A stretch of 60,000 nucleotides of DNA from Membranipora membranacea (lineage: Eukaryota; Bryozoa; Gymnolaemata; Cheilostomatida; Membraniporidae). The notes beneath the pieces were generated by a model. That model was not told the origin of the DNA. It made no database searches and saw only the letters and a list, made by a program, of their open reading frames with translations. Below, piece by piece: positions 1-8,973 of the stretch. A program made the translations under genes and the position numbers. The stretch is taken from assembly GCA_914767715.1 (NCBI GenBank), contig OU612073.1, forward strand, positions 13,952,001-14,012,000, in the 5' to 3' direction. The number at the start of each line of letters is the position of its first letter. Positions within the stretch are counted from its first letter, which is position 1.

Positions 1-112
1 GAGATAACTCTTTGTATTGTTGTATGCTGTACAGCACAGCTTTTAATGCGTCAGTGTTTCAATCATATGCAGATGTAATGTTATGATATGATTTATTTCT
101 TTCTGATTTCAG

Positions 113-1013
113 TATACCTGACAAACTGTGTGGGGTCACATGCAGCTACTACACAAAAGCCAGCCTCACCCACTCAGCCCAATCTGCCTACATCTAATAG
201 CAAGACGAGTAAAGATACCACACCAAAGAAGAAGATGATAGTACACGTCACTCATTCTTTTGGTTACTCCGTTGCTGGCATTGCAGTAATTGTAGCTGTA
301 GTTGTGACAACTTGGTGGGTATGTCGAAAGAAGCGTAGGTCTGTTGCTTCAATGCAGACAGGTGCTGTCAAGGTCACAGAAACAGTTGTTGGTGCCGGTC
401 GAAAATTACAGCGCCAAGTTTCAGAGACTGCTTCACAGACTGTCTCTGCATGTAAGTTCTGATGTTCACCTTTTAGTAAATTGGACACAAACTCATTTGA
501 AGGATTAGTAGTGATTGGGAAAGGGTTTGAGGTCATATGGAAAACAGTCACTTGATATCAACTGGCAAACATGCAAGAGAGGACAAGAACCTGTGCCGAT
601 TAACAGTTCTGAAGTTATCTACCATCCAATTTTCATTCCTTCTCTGTTTTGTAGTTAAAGAAGCTGGTGCAAGCTTTGTCAGACAGATCAGCAACAGCGG
701 TAATCAGACAATGGAGAGACAGAATAGTCTTAACTTGGAGAGACGGGATAGTCAGAGGTTTGAGAGAAGGGATAGTCTGCCATTAGAGAGACAGAATAGC
801 CAGACAATGGAGAGACGAAACAGTAGGACCCTTGAGAGAATGAACAGTATAGGAATGGAGCGTCAATCAAGTTCAGGCAGGTTATCTAGTAAAGGTTCAG
901 GAGGAAGATTGTCAAGCTCAGGATCTTTTGATGAAGAGAAAATACCTTTGACTTCTCAGCTCTCAACAATAGACTCAGACAATGACTCAGTCATTTTTGA
1001 TTTAGATAACTGA
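113..1013 (+). CDS. 3' end of a type I membrane protein with an R-x-x-S octad tail (partial, two exons)
   Basis: Two exons can be read: 113-451 (acceptor TTTCAG, donor GTAAGT) and 655-1013 (acceptor TTTTGTAG), joined in phase 1 and ending at TGA. The first encodes a Thr/Pro/Ser-rich stalk with one Cys, a membrane segment (about GYSVAGIAVIVAVVVTTWWV) and a stop-transfer RKKRR. The second encodes a cytoplasmic tail with seven tandem 8-residue repeats of the form E-R-x-x-S-x-x-hydrophobic, then a Ser/Gly-rich stretch and an acidic end. Its first exon begins in the same phase and with the same layout (aromatic, a few residues, Cys, Thr-rich stalk, membrane helix) as the juxtamembrane exons of the genes at 21.4 and 30.5 kb, so it is probably a third member of that family whose ectodomain lies left of the window. 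Ligand and function are unknown. Confidence 0.75.
714..881 (+). repeat. Coding 24-bp minisatellite, seven units (R-x-x-S octads)
   Basis: Seven in-frame 24-bp units encode ERQNSLNL, ERRDSQRF, ERRDSLPL, ERQNSQTM, ERRNSRTL, ERMNSIGM and ERQSSSGR. The E-R pair and the Ser at position 5 are invariant and position 8 is hydrophobic except in the last unit. Each unit is a basophilic-kinase type R-x-x-S site, and three are R-R-x-S (PKA-like). Phosphorylation is inferred, not shown. Confidence 0.9.
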
Positions 1014-1050
1014 TAAATTTTTTAATTAACATGCTTGGCTGATTGATTGA

Positions 1051-1056
1051 AATAAA
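1051..1056 (+). other. Poly(A) signal AATAAA of the gene ending at 1013
   Basis: A canonical AATAAA lies 38 bases after the TGA stop of the octad-tail gene. It suggests that transcript ends near 1070-1080 and that the exons at 2037-2651 belong to a different transcript or an alternative 3' end. Confidence 0.55.
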
Positions 1057-1539
1057 TTGACTCTGATTAGGTGGTTGGTTTTAAAATGCAAGTAACTGAT
1101 TGTATGGTCGATGGATTGATTGGTTTTCTCAAGTTGAAAAAGTCTCCTCTCTTTTTAATCTGTGTTCAGCTCAACTTGAATCTTCTAGCTCATCAATATC
1201 AGTTTTTTCATGACCGATCTTCAAAGTTACAACCCAGTAGTAAACTATCATTTTTAGGCGTATAACATTATGCTCCGAAATTTACATTTTATTTGCAATC
1301 ACCAATGAACACAGATCACTCAGTAGATTCTGCCGGATTCTAAATGAGAATTTACTAACATGGATTTCCCTTCCTGAAGGCCTAGCACAGTTTTACTTGT
1401 GGCTCAACAACATATTGGCTTCAACAAATATCATTCCAGGAAAATATTAAAATGTATCAATGCCAGCCTGTTCTTTTTCCTACATACGTATTTTAAACTT
1501 TGATATCTTTATCAACTTTTTTTTCAAAATATATCTTGG

Positions 1540-2020
1540 ACTTTTAGTTTGAATCTTAGAGAATTTTTTAAAAGATTGATTTGAGTTTTACGAGCAAAAG
1601 GTACTAGCTCAATTTACAATATGCGTTGCCTTATATTTCCTGTTTCTAGTTCTATGCATTTGTTGATCTCATAATGAATCATGCAGAGGTTTACCAGTCT
1701 TTAATATCATCGTCAATTTTCTCTTATTGTACCAGCAATATTATGTGATAATCTTTTGTTTAGTGTTTTCCTGACCCTCAGATTTTGTGTGTGAGGTTTT
1801 ATTTTTGAATAATCTATTTTGTGACGCCGTTTCATCGTGTGTGTATGATCTAATCAGGTTTGTATCATGTTCATTAAAGAATTTATAATATGAGTAGTGA
1901 TCAGCAGTGTTACACTCGGTTCCTTAAGTGGTACTTAATCTGATGAATCCACCTCCTTAGCGAAAAGGGACGTCGACTGGGAGTTATTGGTATATACAAA
2001 AAGGGCAGACAACTGCGTAA
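1540..2020 (+). repeat. Dispersed about 480-bp repeat, copy 1
   Basis: This stretch aligns colinearly with 13780-14285 in the same orientation. Shared blocks include ATATGCGTTGCCTTATATTTC, TTCTATGCATTTGTTGATCT, TCTATTTTGTGAC and CAGGTTTGTATCATG, with many substitutions and small indels between. No terminal repeats, target duplications or coding capacity were seen, so it is an unclassified interspersed repeat or an old segmental duplication. It stops just before the splice acceptor at 2036. Confidence 0.8.
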
Positions 2021-2036
2021 ACTGCTTGTATTGCAG

Positions 2037-2651
2037 ATTTGACTTGGATTCATGTTTTGATTGGATTTATGATTGTGACCGTTATAATGTATGGCTGTCT
2101 GGTTTATGATAACTGCTGTGATCAGTTTGATGCTGGTGTACTAGCGGTTTGCTCACTGTGCTTGAGCAACAGACAGTTGTTGAACAAAAATTGCACAGTG
2201 GAGCTATCTAGCCTGGGCAGGTTGTCAGGGGTGGGTGGGGAAGGGGAGGACACACACCCACCCACCCCTAACAGCCCGCACAATCAAGTTTTTGTTCAGG
2301 ATTCATATTCAGTAGCTCGGCAGCTTTCCAACGGTATATGATATGTTGATATTCGAATCGGTCTTTGACATTACCTTAAAGGGCTATTTTGGCAATCAGG
2401 CCAGACCTGCTGTGTATTTGGCTAACTTTCTAGTTATGCCTATGACCGCAATCTGTAAGACAGATGATTGCTAATTCTTTCAAGTCTTTTAGTGTTTGGT
2501 CGAACTGCTAATTTTTTTTCATTGAGCAGTATAAATTATGTACATCTTTTTTTGAGTTCCCATTTTTGTGTGAATATGATTCGCTACAGGTACTGGAGAC
2601 TATGATAGTCTGGTCACCATGGTTAAAAAGAAAGGTAAATCAGAAATATGA
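2037..2651 (+). CDS. 3' terminal exons of a membrane protein with a short tail (partial)
   Basis: Exon 2037-2333 follows acceptor TATTGCAG, enters in phase 1, and encodes a membrane helix (about WIHVLIGFMIVTVIMYGCLV), a Cys-rich juxtamembrane piece and a Pro/Gly-rich tail ending RQLSNG. Donor GTATAT joins in phase 1 to 2590-2651 (acceptor CTACAG), which encodes TGDYDSLVTMVKKKGKSEI and a stop. YDSL fits the Y-x-x-hydrophobic sorting motif, and the C-terminal S-E-I fits a class I PDZ ligand. No upstream exons were found between 1013 and 2037, so this may be an alternative 3' end of the gene at the left edge (same intron phase) or the end of another gene with distant 5' exons. A donor-like GTAAAT at 2635 could also continue the transcript. 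Confidence 0.5.
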
Positions 2652-3316
2652 ACATGCACATCAAACTATTGGGAATCGGCAAGACAAGGTACATGCTATT
2701 ACACAACCTAGACCACCCCCCCCCCCCCATCAAGCCATAGAGCATAGGGAAGGGCCGTACCCCATTTTACGCAGGTCATCATATGGGCAGCTATTAAATA
2801 TATAGGGAGCTATTTTATAAGAAGTAGAGATAGTTTGCTTGCGTCACCTTGTAACAAATTTATTGATATCTTATTTTAAACAATCCTACCTACAGAGTTA
2901 TGGATTTTATCTTTTTTTGTCATGTTACTTCTTCTTAGGGCCATTGTTTACGCGACAACATGCATTCTTCTCTGTGATATGTAATAAATCGATGGATCGT
3001 CATGTCAAGTGGAAAATGAAAGTTTGATTGTGCTCACACAAGTAATGCCTAAATCTAGCCTTGTGCCACTGGCTAGCCTTCAATCTCTTCAATTAATAAA
3101 GCATGAAAGGGTTAAGCAATAATCACTGAAGCAAATAATGTAAAGTAAGTGCCAATAATACTTGTGTGGAAAGCGGAGGCATATAAAATTCAAAAAACCT
3201 TTATATTGCCTAACTATGTGAGTATGAATTACTTGTTTGTTGGTGTATCATTTAACCATAAACATATAAAGTATTTATATGTTTATGCATTTAACCAAGG
3301 AGTCCTTGCTACATGC
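2652..3316. other. Noncoding stretch after the membrane-protein 3' exons
   Basis: This holds a poly-C run near 2718 and an AATAAA at 3095-3100 that could serve the preceding exons. Short ORFs here have no splice support or recognisable composition. Nothing else was seen. Confidence 0.4.
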
Positions 3317-4235
3317 CTTGCTACATGAGCCCACGAAATGCGTGGAATTGTCTTCCCACGCATGGTGGGCGTGGCTTCATAGGCTAAACACACCCCCTTG
3401 TGACAACATTGCTAAGTGAGTGACCAATGAGCCATGACCAATGAGTAAAGAGTAATGACCAATTAAATACACTCTATTGTACCAACTGGCCAATGACAGA
3501 AGCGTAGGTTCACAACTGGTTAACAACACGAACATGCTGGTCTTTGAAAAGACGCATCGTTAGCATGCCAAACGGCGTGGTTTGGCATGAACAACGCATG
3601 GAATTGCCTCCCCACGTGATTTCGTGGGCCTGTCTAGCTACTCCAACTACGATTTAACAACAGGGGCGATTGAGAAATTCTAAAAGCTGCAGGGGTAGTA
3701 GCATGAAACCCTTTGCGGTTTCACAGTTGCGATGATTGATGTAAAAAAAATGTTTAGTTTTCATTTTAACTCTTTTCTTTACCAGCTATTCTGCATATTA
3801 AAGGGAACTAAGAAGAGCGAGACCTGGGTTCCAAAAACATCCAAATACGCCCCTGTTTGGCAGGTGTCCAATTTTTTGCCAAAAATCTAAAGCATTAGGA
3901 TGTAAAGGTGTAGCTAGACAGGCCCACGAAATCGCGTGGGGAGGCAATTCCACGCGTTGTTGATGCCAAACCACGCCGTTGGCCATGCTAACGATGCGTC
4001 TTTTCAAAGACCAGCATGTTCGTGTTGTTAACCACGTTGTGAACCTACGCTTCTGTCATTGGCCAGTTGGCACAATAGAGCGTATTTAATTGGCCATTAC
4101 TCTTACTCATTGGTCATGGCTCATTGGCCACTCACTTAGCAATGTTGTCACAAGGTGGGTGTGTTTAGCCTATGAAGCCACGCCTAACACGCGTGGGAAG
4201 ACAATTCCACGCATTTCGTGGGCTCATGTAGCAAG
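3317..4235. mobile_element. Foldback (long inverted repeat) element, about 0.92 kb
   Basis: The left arm (about 3317-3643) reappears as its reverse complement at about 3907-4235. It begins CTTGCTACATGAGCCCACG and ends CGTGGGCTCATGTAGCAAG. The arms are about 330 bp each and closely matching, separated by about 260 bp of unrelated sequence. Each arm also carries a short CCCACG / CGTGGAATTG motif near both its outer and inner ends, so the arms have internal substructure. No transposase is encoded, and no clear target-site duplication was found. It is best described as a nonautonomous foldback-type or long-TIR element. Confidence 0.85.
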
Positions 4236-4308
4236 ACCTTTATGCTGGCAGTCAGATGTTTGCCAAAAATCTTAAAAAGCATTAGGAATGTTATGCTGGC
4301 AGTCAGAT
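3878..4308 (+). repeat. Short repeats overlapping the foldback right side
   Basis: A block beginning GCCAAAAATCT and running to GCATTAGGA occurs at 3878-3903 and again at 4262-4290. TATGCTGGCAGTCAGAT occurs at 4241-4257 and 4292-4308. The duplicated pieces lie just inside and just outside the right arm, which may record insertion, local duplication or repair at this site. Confidence 0.6.
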
Positions 4309-5239
4309 CTTGTGAACAGTTTTATCTTGTCAAAACTAAGCATGACATTGATGGATAGCGTATCTTGAAGGCATCATCACCATGAATACTGCCATGAAAG
4401 TAAGTACAATTCTTGTCAATAAAACTGACAAGGAAATATTTTTATGGCCATGCCAAATGAGAAAGACAGTATCCTTTCAACATTTTATTGCTTCCAATAA
4501 AACGTTAGCAAGGATAACACTGAAGCAATGACTATGACATGACACTCAACGCATTCCCTGTCCACAGCAATTCAAGCGTGAAAACAAGTGTTTGTCATTT
4601 TACGATGCTGTGCTCGCTTGCTCTGTTTATATAAGATTACAATGTAGAAATGATTTCTTTCTGCAGACATAGCCTTACTTATTTCAGATTTGCCTGAGAA
4701 TGGTTCATGCAATTCTCTTGATTTTTTTTACATGTGTAACCAGAACATATGAGCCACAGTCTAGGCATTTATTCATGTAGTCAGTCAATGGATTTTGCAG
4801 ATATATATTTGATTTAGTGGCTAATATTGCTTTGTGAGATGAGTAAGACAAGGTACACACAATACTAGATAGCCCTTACATCAAACAAAGTTTCCTATAA
4901 CCAACAGTCATTCTAAGCTGACCAAAGGAAGGTGTCAGATTTATGAAATTTGTCATTCACAAACTGAAAACTAGATAAAAACAGCCCAAAAACAGCCTTC
5001 TTTTCTCCCCCCCCCCCTCCCCCTCCGACAAAATCTTTTTGTGAACCATGACAATAATCATTATTACCAATCACCTCAATCAAGATATTTACTTGAAATC
5101 ATTTGCTCCAATTTGAGAGGTAAATGTGGCTATAGAGACGGCCCAAAAAGTGTCCAGTTCATAGCGCCATATGGACATGTCTCTTTTTTCTTTTTTTTCT
5201 ATGCACTAGGTCTTATTTGACCGCCCTATTTAATGGGCC

Positions 5240-5521
5240 CCCTTAAGCTCGGGTGGCTTGTGTGGGGTAGTACCCTATACCCTTGCCCGCCGTTGTCGGT
5301 TGCTCTTTTTTCGAAGAGGCAGAGGGGATCTTTATACTGCATGCAAGCACACAGTAGACCTCCTGTATTTATGGTCCTGATCCGAACAGACCTGGCTAGG
5401 ATGAATGGCTTGCCAGAGCCAAATCAGAAATGACAGCCGGCGCCGGGAATCGAACCTGGATCTTCTATACATATGCTAAGCAAAAATTACCCAACCATCT
5501 GCATGAATGACGGGGCCTTTA
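5240..5521 (-). mobile_element. tRNA-derived SINE-like element
   Basis: Reading the minus strand from about 5517 to 5436 there is a tRNA-like head. It has an A-box-like region (ATGGTTGGGT), an anticodon-loop-like GCTTAGCAT as in tRNA-Ala(AGC), and a clear B box GGTTCGATTCC, followed by a non-tRNA body toward 5240. The acceptor stem does not pair well, so this is not a functional tRNA gene. It sits inside the segment that interrupts the left arm of the inverted duplication. The family is not identified, and the boundaries of the body are approximate. Confidence 0.55.
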
Positions 5522-6866
5522 TTTTAGATTGAGCTTAGTGTTATAACATGAAAACTCAGGTCCATATTCTAGTACTCAACTACATCAGTGAAACTCCACC
5601 CATAATCTCAGCTATCATATAGTTAACCTACCAGCCTTTTAGTCGCTGGCAAAATAGTAAGTGGTAAGATCACCACAGTTGCATTTATATCACCTTCCCA
5701 TGGTAGTCAAACTATCGTTAGTCATGTTTCCCCTCAAACGCTATGATAAGGCCAATGTCACTTAGTTGATCCTACAGTGTACTTTATAGTTTTTTACCAA
5801 ATCTTGCTATAAGATCCTACGCTATCCTGTCGAGTAAGATCCATACTAACTCCATACTCAAAAATTTGAATTCATTTTCAAAGAAACTGATCTGTGCATT
5901 GACATAGACTGCACTTATTCAGTAATATTGATAGTCCATGTTTAGATGTGCTGAGTAACTGCGGTGCACAAATGGACACGATCTGATGCCACAAAACAAG
6001 CTTCTCCAAGTCACCCACTGCTAACACATTTCAATACTACTCTGTAGGAGGCCGTCAAATTCATTTGGATTTTTTATCACCCTGAAGACTGAAATAACTA
6101 GATAACACATTTATTTACATGGATCTACTTTAAGACATGCAAATACTAGTTTTTGATGTAAAGAGAACAGTTTATCTGAGTAAGTCTTGTGTGTCTTGTA
6201 AAAAACTCAAAATCACTTGTTAGTAATCATCACATGATTTTGATTTTTACATCATTGAGATGCCTGAAATGTCTAGATCTAAAATATTTTTATTTGAAGT
6301 TTCAGTGAAATTTGGAAATACATAACTTTTATGAAAAACAAACAGGCTACCTGTGTAAATTTTGAATTTCCTATTGAAATTCTATTGAAAGCCACTAATC
6401 ATAAAGCTCATAATTGAAGCGTAACACTCGTTTTCATGCGGCCGCTTGCCTATTCAACTGAAGACCGCAGTTTGGTAGGAGTGTCATATCTTAGTATTTA
6501 TAATCTTTGACTGAAGTTACCACTGGTGACTGATAAATGCTGTTTATAGTCATTTACCGATTTATCGACTGAAGGCGACCGTCGTAAGTGGTCCGTGTAG
6601 AATTTTTTTATTATCTTTTCACTTCTCTGTCTGTCTGTCTTGCAGGCCTAAAGAAATCATTAACACAATAACTTACTATCACCTTAGAGTGAATCAACCA
6701 GGCAGTCTTTTGATCTTGACCATATATGGTAATCTTAAAGTGCTTGTAAAGGGAACAGGTTTTTGGTATCATTCTAGAGCTCTCAGTCTAGTTTAGAACA
6801 TTATGCTATGTCCAAAAGCAGCCTGTGGCCCAGTTAAGAATTATTTTCACTCAAAGTTGGGATGAC

Positions 6867-6942
6867 AAGGTACTAAAAAGGTACTATTTTTCTCCTTTGG
6901 AGTTGTGATCACTTGTAGAAAATAGTACCTTTTTAGTACCTT
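6867..6942. repeat. Perfect 24-bp inverted repeat (hairpin)
   Basis: The 24-bp arm at 6867-6890 (AAGGTACTAAAAAGG...) is exactly complementary to 6919-6942 across a 28-base loop. It lies in the loop between the two arms of the large inverted duplication and may be a small MITE or a remnant of one. Confidence 0.85.
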
Positions 6943-7143
6943 AGATTATAATGGGAATATACAGTATCTCGTAAATAAGACTTTTTGTTATGACACAGTG
7001 GTTTTGATATTCCCTGCATACAATATTAAACCACACAGAATTTATCTATTGAATGAATGAGTGAATACAATGCAAAGTTAATCTGTCCCATGCTATGTGG
7101 CTTAGCTGGTAAAATGGGATAGTGTATAAAATTTCATAATTGA

Positions 7144-7371
7144 ATGACAAAGCAAATGATCGAAATCAAGCACGGCAAAAATTACAACTCTAGCTCATCC
7201 GACAGCGAGAGTGAAAATTATAGGGAGATTAACAGATCCAGTGAGAGCGAGATTGAATATCATTCAGGAGGCAATTGTAGCAAATCGACGTCGAGTCCAT
7301 GTGATTATCATAGGGAAAATGTCCCTGAGGTAGTCACACCAATGAACTTAGTTCATTGGTCACACCACTAA
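7144..7371 (+). CDS. Small Ser/Asp/Glu-rich ORF inside the inverted duplication (uncertain)
   Basis: This ATG-initiated ORF of 75 residues includes SSSSDSESENYREI and SSESEIEYHSGG, an acidic Ser-rich composition resembling casein-kinase substrates or the disordered N-termini of some transposases. No flanking splice sites were chosen and no homology is recognised. It could be a residual coding piece of a mobile element that created the inverted duplication, or chance. Confidence 0.2.
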   Translation: MTKQMIEIKHGKNYNSSSSDSESENYREINRSSESEIEYHSGGNCSKSTSSPCDYHRENVPEVVTPMNLVHWSHH

Positions 7372-8114
7372 GTTTAAATCTGTATGATTTCGGCCACTTG
7401 AAATAACCCACAGTGCTTTGACAGATACAACATTTTCTGTTAACCATGGTTACTGCTCGAGATAGAAATTGGCAATATAAAGGCAGATCAATACATGGCT
7501 AAAGTATTTCAAGGTTTTGTTTATATTTATTTGATGAATAAATGAGATTGTGGCTACATGGATTGTATTGAAGATTATAAATACTAAGATATGACATTCC
7601 AATCAAACTCTGTCTTCAGCCCGCATGCTTTATGATTAGTGGCTTTCAATAGAATTTCAATGGAAGATACAAAATTTACACATGTAGACTGGATGTTTTT
7701 CTAATTTGCACAAAAATCTAAAATAATTTGTTTTTAAATCTCGACATTTCAGGCATTAGGATGATGTTAAAATCCAAAGCATGCGATGATTAATACTGAG
7801 TGATTTGAAGTTTTGAGAATCTTCACAACTATTTTTGCAAATATTCTGATGTTTGGACTCACAAGATTTTCTCGGGTAAACTTTGTTGTTTACATCAAAA
7901 ACTTGAATTTACAAGTCACAAAGTAAATTGAAGTAAATAAAATTGTCATCTAGTTATTTCGGACTTCAGGGTGATGAAAAATGTAAATGAATTTGACTGC
8001 CTCCTAAAGAGAGGAGTATTGATAATCGTGTAAGCAGTGGAATACCTTGAGAAACTTTCTATATTATTTTACATCAGATCTTGTCCTTCTGTGCATCACA
8101 GATACTCAGCACAT

Positions 8115-8323
8115 CTAAACATGGACTATCAATATAACTGACTGAGTGCAGCATGCCATATGAGAACCTATGTCAAAGCACACATCAGTCACATAGGAAA
8201 TTAATTTGTCGAGTTTTTGAGTGATTTCATCAGTATGGATCTTATTTGGGGGGCTAGTGTTGGATATTATCGCAAGATTTGGTACTAACCATAAAGCATT
8301 GTATGGACCATTTTTAGGTAAAT
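8115..8323 (-). pseudogene. Possible relic exon in the right arm of the inverted duplication
   Basis: On the minus strand a good acceptor (GCTTATTTCAG) precedes an open frame of about 69 residues containing NGPYNALWLVPNLA and KLISYVTDVCFDIGS, ending at a stop. The same acceptor is present in the left arm on the plus strand near 4688, but there the frame is broken by the roughly 1 kb insertion. The product is not recognised. This may be an exon fragment duplicated in inverted orientation. Confidence 0.25.
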
Positions 8324-8973
8324 CTGAAATAAGCAAGGCTTTGTCAGCAGGAAGAATCCATTGCTCCAGCTTGTAATCTTATTTAAACAGAGCAAACAAG
8401 CGCAGCGGTATGAAATGAAAATCACTCGCTTGAAAAGCTGTGGACAGGGAATGGGTCATAGTCATTGGTTGTAATGTACAGTCAGTATTTATAATCTTTG
8501 GTACAGTGGTTCTTCTAATCTCTTCTTCAACATGGGCTCATAACAGAAATGAAGGTTGTTTTGATTGAAGGTTGTTTAAATTTGAACTTTTATGTCATCG
8601 ACAGACTTGCGAGTGACTTTGTCATGTATTTGCAAAAGTTGTTATCTAACCACAATAGTCACTAATATTACTGTATTTCCCCCATAATAGGCTCATTACA
8701 TGGACAAGTTGGGCTGTGCATGAGTAGGCAACTCGATAGTGTTAACTTATGACCCCCAAACCTACCAGACCAAGTAACCCTGAAGACTAATTTTTCATGC
8801 AAATGCATGTGTGATAGCTGTCTTAATCTCAATTCAAAAATGATACCAAGAACCCTGTTCCTTTACAAACACTTTAATCTGCTATTTATTGTGTTTCAGT
8901 TGTTGGCGAATCTGAAACTTGAAAGTCTCCCTTTTCGACAAGGTTAGGCAGAAAGCTTTTAACATTTGCCATA

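Larger units (their letters stand above)
4524..8471. repeat. Large diverged inverted duplication (arms about 0.9 kb)
   Basis: The sequence from about 4524 to 4715 and 5790 to 6510 matches the reverse complement of about 7570-8471. Diagnostic pairs are CAATGACTATGAC with CATAGTCATTG at the outer ends, CTGTCCACAGC, GATAGTCCATGTTTAGATGTG, and ATATCTTAGTATTTATAATC at the inner ends. The left arm is interrupted by about 1.07 kb (about 4716-5790), and a loop of about 1.06 kb (6510-7570) separates the arms. The arms have diverged by substitutions and indels, so the event is older than the foldback at 3.3 kb. It could be a transposon with long inverted ends or an inverted segmental duplication. Confidence 0.8.

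Noticed and set aside
2221-2275. GGGTGGGG...CCCACCCACCCC as a separate regulatory hairpin
   Set aside because: It lies inside the coding exon 2037-2333 and is accounted for by the Gly/Pro-rich tail.
2839-3027. Hydrophobic 62-residue ORF as an additional membrane exon
   Set aside because: It lies after the stop of the preceding gene; composition is that of AT-rich noncoding sequence and no phase-matched splice sites were found.
5436-5517. A tRNA-Ala gene on the minus strand
   Set aside because: B box and anticodon-loop-like segments are present, but the acceptor and T stems do not pair properly and a SINE-like body follows.
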